Part shown: piece after piece, positions 22,321 through 33,119 of the stretch | How the letters are laid out: each line of letters opens with the position of its first letter | Numbering within the stretch: the first letter of the stretch is position 1 | Assembly: GCA_029204225.1 (NCBI GenBank) | Contig: CM055103.1 | Location: 56,625,078 to 56,689,077, forward strand | DNA from: Diphasiastrum complanatum | Lineage: Eukaryota > Streptophyta > Lycopodiopsida > Lycopodiales > Lycopodiaceae | Direction: 5' to 3' | DNA length: 64,000 nucleotides | Made by a program: the position numbers and the translations under genes | Notes under the pieces: model-generated | The model's database searches: none | What the model was told of the DNA's origin: nothing | The model's input: the letters and a program-made list of their open reading frames with translations, nothing else

Positions 22321-22899
22321 TGTTACTCATCATGATCCTCCTTTTTTATGAAAAAGGATTGATTCACTATATACACAATCTACATTTGTGCAAATGAAAG
22401 TACAAGAGAGGGCGTGAAGTGGTTGTGCCGTCTGTAGGAGATCGTGGGTAGCTGCTGTTGTTGTCAAATCTAGCTGCACAATACATAAAATGAGTGTGAT
22501 GAGGTGGCAACATCGGGCTTTGCCAGAGTGCCATAGGTAAAAGTGTGAACAATGCGACACACTTCGGCCTTTGGCCTTCCTTGGATAATACTTAGGTGAA
22601 TATGGTACTTTGTCATAATTGTCGTATTTGTCATTTGTCTAAGTGTACATGTATTTATGCAGACTGTGCAACTGTAGCATTTTTTTTGCCTGTCAGATTT
22701 TACATGTATTTATGCAAACTTTGCAATTGTCACATTTGTCACATTTTTTGCCTGTCAAAAATTGCGAGTAAAAAAATGCAGACTGTTGTGACAAACAGTT
22801 CAAATATGCAGATTGTGGGACAACACAAGTAAACTGCAACAACATGAATGGATGCAGATTAACATAGGATTTAGAAAAATAGAGGAGATAAATCCAACA
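22321..22899 (-). repeat. Copia E 3' LTR (left end tentative)
   Basis: On the minus strand a polypurine tract AAGGGGGGG is followed at 22899 by TGTTGGATTTATC, a normal LTR start. A plausible end (AGTAACA) falls at 22321. Inside, a 55 bp unit is tandemly repeated (22646 and 22701 start points, TACATGTATTTATGC). No second LTR is in the window, so the left boundary is a guess. Confidence 0.6.
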
Positions 22900-22907
22900 C
22901 CCCCCCT

Positions 22908-23160
22908 TAATCTGGATCCGTGAATGCCTTGATCGTCAGACTAAGCGATGCAGTACAAAACTTGTTGTGTGCATTAATACTTAGTGCCTTTGTAAATATA
23001 TCTACAACCATGTCCTTAAGCTTATTCCCTTGTTGAGAACCTTGCCTCTAATATAGTGATATCGGATCTCAATGTGCTTACTCCTAGAGTGAAATCTAGG
23101 GTGGGCCGATAAGGCAATAGCACTCTGATTATCACAGAATATAATTGTAGGGCTATACTA
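22908..23160 (-). pseudogene. Copia E RNase H C-terminus
   Basis: Leftward it reads [35 protein letters not shown] and, after a frameshift near 23030, [11 protein letters not shown], ending just before the polypurine tract. These are the closing motifs of copia RNase H and pol. Everything upstream is missing; family X sequence starts within 60 bp. Confidence 0.88.
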
Positions 23161-23213
23161 ATCAAACTCACACTCACAGAGAACTCTGTCTTCTTTCCTT
23201 AGTTCCTTCTACA

Positions 23214-23669
23214 ATGATGGTGCATTCCAACCTTGTCGATCTGTGGGACGAGGTGGACATTGTCAGGCGGGTTCCCGACAAGTCCAATAAGTCCAATGCA
23301 AAGATCGTGCATTGTCGATATTGTCTGGCCGAGTTCGTTGCCACCCTCACTCGCCTTAAAGGCCAACTACTTGGCGCACGCGCCAAAGATGGTGGCACAC
23401 TGAATGCTGTCCCATGTGCCAGCATGGTCGTTCCCATCAGGCAACGACTTCCGGATACCTACGGGCCACATCTTGTGGTGGGAGAGAACACTATTTTAGA
23501 GGGTCGGTTTTGCACTGCTCCTTACACGGTCCCTTTTCCCCTCATCCCCCAAAAATCTGGACTAAGCCGAGTCAGTACCAATGACTATAAAGTGATCAGC
23601 ATGCCTCACTTTTCACAAACCAATGAGCTTTGGATCACTCATTTGCTGAGAAGTTGTTTGCTGATTTGA
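23214..23669 (+). pseudogene. Possible BED-type zinc finger protein fragment
   Basis: A 151-codon frame, less AT-rich than its surroundings. Residues about 2-50 (NLVDLWDEVDIVRRV ... IVHCRYCLAEFVATLTRLKG) follow the spacing of a BED zinc finger: aromatic WdeV, then CxxC, then TRLKxxLLG; the usual His is Gln here. BED fingers bind DNA in hAT transposases and plant regulators. No transposase core follows. A splice-acceptor-like TTCTTTCCTTAG precedes it at 23202. It could be the first part of family X or unrelated. Confidence 0.4.
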
Positions 23670-23765
23670 GCAAGCCCAACCACCACCCACATCAATCAAC
23701 GTCACTTTAAGGCCATTTCATTCAAGAAAGGTGATGAGGAAGAAATTATTTTTGAAGGCCCAATT

Positions 23766-24667
23766 ATGTTTGAAAAGATGTATTACGAATTCATGCGTGT
23801 TGATAGAGCAGAGAATGAGCAGGTCTACACAGACACTTACCCAAAGGAGGTGGATGTCAAATTGGATGGATTGTGTAAAAATTGCTTTTTGTCGTATTGT
23901 ATTTTTGAGCCTATCGACGGTCAACATTTTTGTTATGCATGTAATGAATTGGCAAAGGCTGCATCAAATCAAAATAGGATACATCCTCGGATATTTGATG
24001 TCACCTTTAGGTTTGTGCATGCCAAGATATGTATATTTAAAAATGCATCTTATTACATTCTTGAATTGGATAGACTCAACCACGAGCCGGAAGAGAAAAG
24101 AAAAAAGAGTAGTCTGCCAGAAATCATGGAGCGTGCACGTGATCTATGGATCTCATTGAGTCGACCACACTTTGTTAAAGGAGTGAAGCTAAATCCTGAA
24201 CAACTGAAATAGATGAGAGCATTTTATCTCGCTTTGCGCGGTGTTCTTGGCAGTAGTGATGTTGGATCTTTGTCTAGACAACACACAGATACATCTTTGT
24301 ATGAGAAATCGAGGAGTACACAATAATAATCTTTCATTCAGATGAAACATTCAATAATTATATGCAAGTCATGAAATTGTATGTAAATGATCAAATTTGC
24401 TATGACAGACCTGCATTGGGATCGAGGAAGACAAAAAACAAACCGATATCTATTCAGTTGTTCAGATGTTTGAGGTATATGCCCGACGCCATGTGCAATC
24501 GTATCCTAAAGAAGCCTGTAAATGGAGAATTGTATTTTGGAAGAAAAAACAGAGAAAAACACATTGATGACGGAGTTCTTCTTATGGTTCGTGAGATGGC
24601 TGCACTAAGTGTTGTACAATATCTGCTTACTACAAAAGACGACTTGCCTTCAGATGTAATACAATAA
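23766..24667 (+). pseudogene. Family X, N-terminal and middle region (unknown function)
   Basis: Unrecognised protein-like sequence. The 23766-24212 frame contains a cysteine cluster LCKNCFLSYCIF ... HFCYACNEL (residues about 35-62), which could bind zinc. After TAG at 24210 the same frame stays open to about 24325. Next, 24357-24667 is open (YDRPALGSRKTKNKPISIQL, KKPVNGELYFGRKNREKH). Each piece has normal amino-acid composition rather than the bias of random AT-rich frames. Stops at 24210 and 24665 and frame changes argue for a pseudogene, or a gene whose introns I cannot place. Confidence 0.45.
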
Positions 24668-24941
24668 AGAGAGCATAAAACAACTCTCAAAAATCATCGA
24701 CCCTACTTTTTGTCGGAATTGGGTTAGAGAGCACTATGGAAAAGCCAAAGGTATAACTTTAAGATTTATTGGTGTTATACCTAATCCCTTGAGAGTAGTT
24801 GTAGAAACTATAAAACAAAAATATTTTGTCGTCAAGCATGAAACTGGGACCTCTAGTAGCACCGAATGGAGGTTCTTCTGCAAAGTAAAAACCTAAAAAA
24901 ATGAGGAGGCCATCTGTTGTGGAGCCGAAGAATCAAGTTTC

Positions 24942-25661
24942 ATGACACTTCCTTCTTCATTGTGGGAGCGTCCCACATTGTATATATTTGATAACTTGGA
25001 GTCTTTAGACTTCAATTACATTTTGTTGATGGTCTGCCATTGTTTGACAACTCTCACGCCACAACATAAAATCTGTGTGATTGTTCTCTTTTTGGATCAC
25101 AACAGGAAAGAGGGTATCAAATCAAGCATCAAAGCAATGCATGATGTACGTTGTTCTGTTTTTGAGGGTAACTATGAGTTGGCAACTCCATTGAGAGAGA
25201 ATAACATAACTGTTCCGAACTGGCAGCCTGTTCTATTTGTTCTTTACAATGCTGAGTTCCCGAATGATGTCAGTGAGTGCATGCAAAGAAAATTTAAACT
25301 CTTGAGGTTGTGTTTCGGAGATAGTGAAAAATCGGCAAAACATTTTGTGTCATGTAAGCCAGATCACAAAAAGAAAACAAAGCATTGGTGAGGTGTTAGC
25401 AGCATTATTGAATCCTTTTGTGCTCCAAGTTGGTCTGTGTGCTTATATAGAATGTCATATTGTGTGGCAGAGCTCATGAACGGCATTGGTCGCACTATTG
25501 TGACTATCGATATTCCAAAAAATATAGATATGAATCAGTCCTTTCTAGCGCATCAAGACCGTTTGAAATCACATTCAGATACAAATTCACTTGAAGACTC
25601 AAGTTCTGGGTCCGAGGAGTCTAATGAGGGTGATATGGATATAAATGTAGAGACATTATAG
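24942..25661 (+). pseudogene. Family X, C-terminal region copy 1 (unknown function)
   Basis: Two frames, 24942-25391 and 25437-25661, together make a C-terminal region. Conserved with the copy at 31.3-32.4 kb: C-x2-K-x-K-x-L-x-LCFGD, a basic HKKKTKHW-like stretch, SIIESFC, then TIDIPKNI and an acidic Ser/Glu tail (SLEDSSSGSEESNEGDMDIN). The downstream UTR shares GTCGGGGTTGTTA with the second copy. The family is not known to me. The TGA at 25389 and a frame offset break it. Confidence 0.5.
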
Positions 25662-26016
25662 TTTGTATTGGTTCTTATGCTTAAACCGTAAAGGCAAATT
25701 AAGTGTTTCATACCTCAAGCAGTCGGGGTTGTTATCGCTAATTTCGACAATATAACAAAGGAATACAATTTGAATAAAGATTTACTATTAATGTGTCACT
25801 TTTTATGAATGTTATATACTTTTTATTCGATTTGAAAAGGTTTTCTACTATGATATGTTTATGAGAAGTTTTATAATAATTGTGTATGCATGAGTTTTAT
25901 ATTACACAATCATGTCATACCCAATTCAAACGTGGTTCACATACTGCTAAATTATCGAATTTTTGTAAATAAACATTGTCTCAAAATTCTCAAGTCCATT
26001 TTCAGTAAAATTTGAG
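25662..26016. other. Family X 3' flank
   Basis: AT-rich. It holds the shared 13-mer GTCGGGGTTGTTA (25722-25734) and, near 25985-26015, a block (AAATTCT-AAGTCCATTTT) that recurs at 28865 and 32727. The block is cut off where the minisatellite begins. Confidence 0.5.
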
Positions 26017-26461
26017 AGGGTCCCTAATGCGACACTCTGCGGTCCTAATTTTGTCCCTCTATAGTCCTAATGCGGTCCCTCCTCCCTCCTAATGATGTCC
26101 CTCTGCGGTCCTATGTGACCCTCTACAGTCTTGTGAGGTCCCTAATGTGCTCCCTCTGTGGTCTCTAATGCGGTTCATCTGCGGTCCCTGATGCGGTCCC
26201 TAATGTGGTTCCTAATGACGTCCCTAATGTGTGGTCCCTCTCCAGTCCTCTACGGTCCCTAATGTGGTCCCTAATGCAGTCCCTCTGCGGTCCTAATGTG
26301 GTCCCTCTGTGGTCCTAATGTGATTACTCCTCCCTCCTAATGAAGTCCCTCTACGGTCCTTTGGCTGTCCTATGTAGTCCTTCTACGGTCCTTTGCGGTC
26401 CCTCTGCGGTCCTTTGCGGTCCCTCTGCATTCCTATGCAACCGTCTGTGGAAATTTTATTG

Positions 26462-26541
<80 letters not shown>

Positions 26542-28788
26542 GGCTCCACCCGCCGGTGGCGGGTGGATAGTAGAGGGTCGCATAGGACCTTAGAGGGACC
26601 TCAGAGGACTGGGTGAACCATAGAGGGTCGCATAGAACCTTAGAGGGACCGCAAAGGAACTGCATTAGGGACCGTAGAGGACCGCATTAGGGACATATTA
26701 TGGACCGCAGAGGGAGCGCATTAGGGACTGCAGAAGGACCGCAGACGGACCACATTAGGGACCGCATTAGGGACCATAGAGGGACCGTAGAGGACCGCAT
26801 TAGGGACATCATTAGGGACCACATTAGGGACTGCAAAGGGACCACATTAGGGAACGCATTAGGAACCGCATTAGGGACTGCAGAGGAAGCGCATTAGGGA
26901 TTGCAGAAGGACCGCGGAGGGACCACATTAGGGACCGCAAAGGGAGTGCATTAGGGACCTTAGAGGACCGTAGAGGGTGGTCGCATAGGACCGTAGAGGG
27001 TCATAGAGGACCTCAGAGGGACCGCATTAGGGACGTCATTAGGGACCACATTAGGGAGCCTCCACCGCATTAGGGACCGTAGAGGACCGCATTAGGGACG
27101 TCATTAGGGACCGTAGAGGGACCGCATTGGACCCACGGCAGGTGGACCATAGAGGGTCGCATAGACCACAGAGGGACCTCAGAGGACTGCAAAGGGACCA
27201 CATTAGAGACCGCAGAGGACAGCCGCAGGGATCGCATTAGGGACCGTAGAGGACCGCATTAGGGACGTCATTAGGGACCGCAGAGGGACCGCATTAGGGA
27301 CTGCAGAAGGACCGCAGAGGGACTGCATTAGGACCGTAGAAGGTAGCATTGGACCGTGGCGGGTGGACTGTAGAGGGTTGCATAGGACCACAGAGAGACC
27401 TCAGAGGGACCGCAGAGGGACCACATTAGGAACCGTAGAGGACCACAGAGGGATCACATTAGGGACCGTAGAGGACCACAGAGGGATCACATTAGGGACC
27501 GTAGAGGACCGCATTAGGGACGTCATTAGGGACCACATTAAGAACTGTAGAGGGACCGCATTAGGGACCATCTCAAATTTTTGTGTCAATTTTTGGAGGC
27601 TACACCCGCTGCGGTGGGTGGACCTCCAAAAAGAAATATATCTTTTGTAAGACAAGTATCAGACATTACCAAAGTTCAATTATTTTGTGATTAATTAACA
27701 TAGGACCGCATAGGACCATATCGGGCCGAAGACAGGGCCGTATGAAGGCCCATATCGGGCTGAAAGAGGAAGGAGAGAGGAGGGAGCCCACCTGTTGCGG
27801 CGGGTGGGCTCCTCCTTTGTTTTCAAGATATACAAAATATGAGCGTTTTTTGTTAATTGAAGTATTGTTGTTTGAATTTAAAATTATTGCATTTGATTTT
27901 GTCAAGTATCTTTTTGTTGATCATAGTCCATAAGAAAACAAATTTCATCACAATCCAAATTTCTTGAGTTCATTTGAAAAAAATGATTTAATGATCGTCA
28001 GAAAATTTGAATTTTTTTTTTTTTGGAGGCTCGCATATTTCAATAAAATTTCCACAAAGGGTCACATAAGAATGCATTAGGACTATAGAAGGACCGCATT
28101 AGGACCACAGAGAGACCGCATTAGGACCGTAGAGTGTCGCATTGGACCTGCGACGAGTGGACCTTAGAGGGTCACATAGGACCGCAAAGGGACCTCAGAG
28201 GGACCGCAAAGGGACTACATTAGGGACCACAGAGGGACCACATTAGGGATTGTAGAGGACCGCAGAGGGACCGCATTATAGGGACGTTAATAGGGACCGC
28301 ATTAGGGATCACATTAGGAACCGCAGAGGGACCGCATTAGGGACCGTAGAGGACTGCATTAGGACGTCATTAGGGACTGCATTAGGGACCGCAGAGGGAC
28401 CACATTATGGACCGTAGAAGGACCGTAGAGAGAGCACATTAGGGGCCGTCTCAAAAAAAAAAATTGGAGGCTCCACCCGCCACAGCGGGTGGACCGTAGA
28501 GGCTCGCAAAGGACCGGAGAGGGACCTCAAAGAACCGCAGAGGGAACGCATTAGGGACCGCACTAGGGACCGTCTCAAAAACAAATTTCAATTTTTTTTC
28601 GAATTGTGGAGGCTCCACCCACCGCGGTAGGTGGAACGCAGAGGACCGCATTAGGGACGTCGTTAGGGACCGCATTAGGACCGCAAAGTGTCACATTCGA
28701 TCCGCAGTGGGTGGAGCCTCAAAAAAAAAATTCAATTTTTTTTTCAAATTTTGGAGGCTCCACCCACCACGGCGGGTGGACCTCCAAA
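26017..28788. repeat. Strand-switching minisatellite with embedded hairpins
   Basis: An irregular array of 10-15 bp words. To the left of 26464 they read GGTCCCTAATGCGGTCCCTC; to the right of 26537 the same words appear reverse-complemented (GGGACCGCATTA, GGACCGTAGAG, GGGACGTCATTA, GGGACCGCAGA). The two arms meet at an (AT)n tract. At least eight GC-rich hairpins of the type GGAGGCTCCACCCGCC...GGCGGGTGGA are spread through the right arm (26537, 27593, 27780, 28465, 28606, 28751 and partial ones). All long frames here are artefacts. Confidence 0.9.
26464..26537. repeat. (AT)n microsatellite, 74 bp
   Basis: A pure TA dinucleotide run at the point where the minisatellite changes strand. It can extrude as a cruciform and probably marks the inversion point. 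Confidence 0.98.
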
Positions 28789-29959
28789 ACAAATATATCT
28801 TTAGTAAGACAAGTATTAAACATTGTCAAAGTTCAATTATTTTGTGATTAATTAACATGTTGAAATTCTCTTGTCCATCTTTAAAAATGGATTTTGAGAA
28901 AGTTTGAAATTAGTTGAGACAATGTTGGATGTTAATGGCACTCGTGGCCTGTTGTTGATGACTCGTGATGGCGCTCGAGAATTTGTTGGACTAATTGAGA
29001 GCAGACGCAATGAGTGGAAGATCGCTAAAAACAAGCATGGAAGCACAAAGATCGCCAAAAATCTGTCTCTAGGAACATAAAAAGAGTTTGCACGTCAATG
29101 AGGTGCAAATGAAGTTGATTTTGGACACTTTATAGTCATTGGTACTGACTCGGCTTGGTCATCGACTTCTTCAACATTGAAGTCTTTGACTTCGACGTTT
29201 GATCAAGGCAAGTTATGAAGCCTTCGACTTCCACGTCATCAATTTCATTGACATCGAAGTTTTCCAAACATTAATGTCATCAATTTGGCGGCTCACTAGT
29301 ACATTTGTCACAGCCGAACAAATTCTCCAACGGAATCAGATGTTGTCCGAGTGCGACTGCCAACAACACATAGTGCTCTAATCATGTTTGTAAATCACAC
29401 ATTAATCATTCTTTTAATCGATTAGCCATGTGTATACATATAGCTACTTATCAGTTGCTTTGGTTAAGCTCCATGAACAGTGAATCAGAGCGCAATAGTT
29501 TTTGATCTTCCTCTATGTTATTACAGAGTATCGTTTTAGGAAGATCGCGACTCATTCAGCATTCAAACTATATTCTCCTCACGACTGAATAATTTTTATT
29601 CCAATAATCTAAGTTGCAAATATTGTGTTGAGTGCTCATTTTCATTCATGTTCAAAGTGCTTTGTACTAGCAGATTAATCATTTTGTAGATTAAGTCATT
29701 TTATATGACTAATAATATTGTTTGATTTCTTGCTCTAATAACTGTATTTAAAACAACGCTTCCACAAAGTTAAGTTCTATTTAATGTAATTTTATGTCTA
29801 GGGAATCAAATTAATCGATCTGGAAATGTCGAAGTCAGGTTGATCACTGAATCGATAGACTTAATTTCATGCACCGAGGACTTCCTGTTGGTGCTCTTTT
29901 GCTATAGCAAGAATTGTCAGGCAATTCGACCGTTGTCCCATTCCCACCAAATCTCAACA
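28789..29959. other. Satellite right flank and copia D 5' LTR region; no gene
   Basis: 28789-28858 duplicates 27634-27704 (AAATATATCTTT, GTAAGACAAGTAT, GTGATTAATTAACAT). 28862-28925 matches the block after family X copy 2. 29144-29260 is rich in TCGACTTC-like words. The stretch before 29959 ends CTCAACA and is the end of a copia LTR; its start was not placed. Confidence 0.5.
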
Positions 29960-29972
29960 TGGTATCAGAGCC
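29960..29972 (+). other. Copia D primer-binding site
   Basis: TGGTATCAGAGCC, complementary to initiator Met tRNA, directly follows an LTR end in CAACA. It sets the element on the plus strand. Confidence 0.92.
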
Positions 29973-30105
29973 AGGTTCTCTGATTCCTAAAGGCAAGTCT
30001 AGAGCATATAGTGTAGGCAGTTGCTATTATTATTTTCAGTCATATTAATCTAGTATCTACATATACTCATCTTAAAATTCCAAATAACAGTCATAGTCTA
30101 CTCTA

Positions 30106-30974
30106 ATGGTAGAGAAACTGGATGGTTCGAATTACCATTTATGGAACTTCAAAATGAGAGTAGTAATGAATTCTGAGAAGAATCATCGTGCTATTCTTCC
30201 TGACAAATCAAGTTTAGGATGTTAAACAAATGTTGTTTTCTGAGTTCGACATGACTGATCTGGGTGAAGCTTACTTCTATCTAGACATTCAGATCCATAG
30301 AGACATAGCAAGATGACTAATCTACATTACTCTACAAAGGTATCTTCATAATGTTCTTGTCAAATATAATCTGGTTAACTGTAAATTAGCTCACTCACCG
30401 ATGGATCCAGGCCTGCGACTGTCAAAGGACCAATGTCCTTAGACCAAGCAGAGAGAGGAGCAAATGAGAGAGTATCCTTATCAGTCAAGACTTGGATCTC
30501 TCATGTACGCAATGCTCTGTTGATATCTCTTTTGCAGTAAGCTCACTCAGCCAATTTATGACTAATCCTGGCATCACCCATTGGAAGGCTCTCATAAGAG
30601 TCATGAGGTATATTCGAACTACCATGGACCAATGCATCTGCTATGGAGAAGTCAACAACGACAATCTTCATCAGCTCAGTGGATATTCTGATGCAAGTCG
30701 GGGAGGAGATGTAAATAATCGTAAATCAACATCTGGATTTACATTCTTCCTCAATGACTGTCCTATCTCATGGGACAGTCGTAACCAAACCTCAATTGCT
30801 CTTTCATCTACAGAAGCGGAATACATTGCTGCTTCTCAATCTATTAAAGAAGCATTTTGGTTGAGAAATTTACTGTCAGACATTAGGAGTCGGAAGGCTG
30901 GAAAAAATCACAACAAAGGCCAAAATATCAATAGCAGGGGCGGACGTGATCAGTGCAACGCGAAGACAGTATGA
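30106..30974 (+). pseudogene. Copia D, gag start joined to RT/RNase H
   Basis: ATG 30106 opens a gag head, MVEKLDGSNYHLWNFKMR, up to about 30222. It is followed at once by the end of reverse transcriptase (FDMTDLGEAYFYLDIQIHRD, KYNLVNCKLAHSPMDPG) and by RNase H (30492-30900: SGYSDASRGGDVNNRKST, CPISWDSRNQ, SLSSTEAEYIAASQS). Zinc knuckle, protease, integrase and most of the RT are deleted, including YVDD. After LRNLLSDI at about 30887 the frame runs into unrelated Arg/Gly-rich codons. A non-autonomous deletion derivative. Confidence 0.88.
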
Positions 30975-31145
30975 TGGCAAAGAGTGGGCATACAACAAAG
31001 AGGGCGCGAACAGCAGGGAGGGCGTGGACAACAGGGCGATGGGCAGGGAGAGAGATGAAGCGAGGGGGGGGAATAGGTTAAAAAAATATATATAAATATA
31101 TTAAATATTAGAAAATATTATATACTAAAAAATAATAAATATTTT

Positions 31146-31205
31146 GGTACCGCGGATCAGTATGGATCCGCGGTACCACAGTGGATCCGCGGATCCTGGT
31201 ACCGC
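31146..31205. repeat. Cluster of nested GC-rich palindromes
   Basis: GGTACCGCGGATC (31146-31158) pairs perfectly with GATCCGCGGTACC (31165-31177) over a 6-base loop. Then GGATCCGCGGATCC (31183-31196) is a palindrome by itself, followed by GGTACCGC (31198-31205). The cluster is built almost wholly of GGTACC, CCGCGG and GGATCC words and sits between two AT-rich tracts. Confidence 0.9.
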
Positions 31206-31309
31206 TAGATCTATGATATATATATATACATATATATATATATATTTTTTAACAAGAGAAAAATTTGAAGAATCCACTCGCCGCAGGTTCTTCTATTTTC
31301 CTCTTCTCA

Positions 31310-32357
31310 TGCTAATATTGTTTATTTATGAACATGTGCAGACATTCTACGTAGTAGAAAAAACTGTCCACATGCCTGTTGGTGATGCGAATCCAATTTT
31401 CTTTACAAAGACATGGAAAATTGTTCATAAGCCTAGTCAGCTTGTAGTACATGAAAGTCTTTGTTGTTGTCTCCAAAGTATCTATTGGTGAGCCTGGTTT
31501 CTCATATTGAAACTATAGGTGTGGTCCGGGCAATTATAATGTCATAAACGATGCTGATTGAAAGGGTTGAATTTATGACCCGAAGTTCTAATGGTGAAGA
31601 ACGCCATTTTGTTGTATCTTGCGCAGATACGGTTCATTATACCGAGGCACCCGAAATTCATGACTGAACTGGTGCATTACATCGATATCATGGGAATTCA
31701 CTCAATGGGATAATTGCACTACATAACTTACATGAAATGATGCGGGAACATGAAGAGACAATGATGGAGATAGCTAAAATTGCCACAGTTGTAGCTGACG
31801 AGCTAGCAGAAACAGAACTAGTATTATTTTTTGAGACACAACCGGCACCAACTCTATCTGGAGGCAGAAAACAAGCACGACAAAAAGTTGCATCGAAATG
31901 ACGCCACCTTGAGGAAACAAATGTCAATCTAGATGCTTATTCCACAATGCAAATGCACCAAGTGATCTGAACGCTTGTGTGCATAGTAAACTCAAGTTTT
32001 TGAGTCTGTGTTTTGGCGACCAAGGGAAGGTGCCTAAAAAATTTGTGACCTATAATCCGACTGCTAAAAACAGGGCAAAACAAAAAGGCATCAACTCCAT
32101 TGTTGAGTCTTTCTCTACTCTTCAATGGTTGGGTCTGCTTGTTCAGGTTATCTTACTATGTGGTGCCATTATTAAATGTCATGGATCGCAAACTTATATG
32201 TGTCGACACTCCGGAAAACATCGGGCGGACTAAGTCTTATCTCGATGTTGTAAGATCTTTGCAGTCGGGTTCTGAAAGCCAATCTTCCGGAGAACTGCAG
32301 TCGAGGGATGTGGGTTCTCACGATGTAGAATTAGATTCAGGTTCAAATAATACTTAG
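31310..32357 (+). pseudogene. Family X, copy 2 (diverged)
   Basis: The 31550-31960 frame reads MTRSSNGEERHFVVSCADTV and HNLHEMMREHEETMMEIAKI with two or three stops. The part matching copy 1 starts near 31955 in another frame (FHNANAPSDLNAC against LYNAEFPNDVSEC) and runs KLKFLSLCFGDQGK, NSIVESFS, CVDTPENI and an acidic Ser-rich tail ending in SGSNNT at 32357. After it, GTCGGGGTTGTTA recurs (32409-32421). Same unknown family as at 25 kb, with frameshifts near 31955 and 32170. Confidence 0.5.
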
Positions 32358-33100
32358 GGCTATGCATAGATGCATATATTTTGTAATACATTGTAAATGC
32401 TCTAGGCGGTCGGGGTTGTTACCACCATTTTCCATAATATAATAGACAAACTCATTTTCAAAATCAGTTATGGATGTTTGTTGAATGTCTCATAAGATGT
32501 TTGAATATTTTCATTTGAATGTGAGATTCAAAATTAGTTGTGATAGATGTTTGATAAATATCACATAAGATATTTGAATATATTCAGATGCTAGTCATTT
32601 GTTGTTGCAGTTATACTAAAAGTACTGTAAATTTAAACAATGTTTTTATCGTTAGATTATATCAATTTAGATGGATGAATCAAAGTATCAATTATATCAA
32701 AAATATTTTTAATTTGGTGTGCTGTAAATTCTGGAGTCCATTTCTGAAAATGGAGTTTGGGAAAGTCCAAAATTAATTGAGACAGTGTTGTTCAATCTTT
32801 TAGCAACTAACTTTGAAATCATAAGCACTAAAGTGATTATGTAGCCAAATAATGAAGTATTGAATTATTAGACAAGATTATAAGAGTAGATCCTTTGGCA
32901 TGAACTTGATGAGAAAACCAACCAATAATTCTAAAATTACAACAATGTCACCATAGCCAAGACAAGGCTTCCTTGATTGAAAGCCATTTCCAAGCATCAA
33001 GAAGAGCTTTCCACCATGTATCCAAATCTCAATTTTGAGAAGAAGAAATACCATAACATGAGGCACTGGATTAAAGGTCTCCAAGAAGAAAAAGCTATGG
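32358..33100. other. Family X copy 2 flank; no gene
   Basis: AT-rich. 32727-32790 holds a small hairpin (TCCATTT ... AAATGGA) within a block shared with 28865-28925, ending TTGAGACAGTGTTG. No coding region seen. Confidence 0.5.
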
Positions 33101-33119
33101 AAAGTCCAGAGCTGCAGTA

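Noticed and set aside
26383-28675. Many frames of 60-95 codons in the minisatellite
   Set aside because: They are translations of short tandem words and of (AT)n; no start context or domain.
26017-28788. CRISPR-like repeat-spacer array
   Set aside because: Unit lengths vary continuously and there are no unique spacers; the host is a plant.
28858-29959. Copia D 5' LTR starting at TGTTGAAATT (28858)
   Set aside because: The ends would pair (TGTTGA/TCAACA), but the first 65 bases are a block that also follows family X at 32.7 kb, so it belongs to another repeat.
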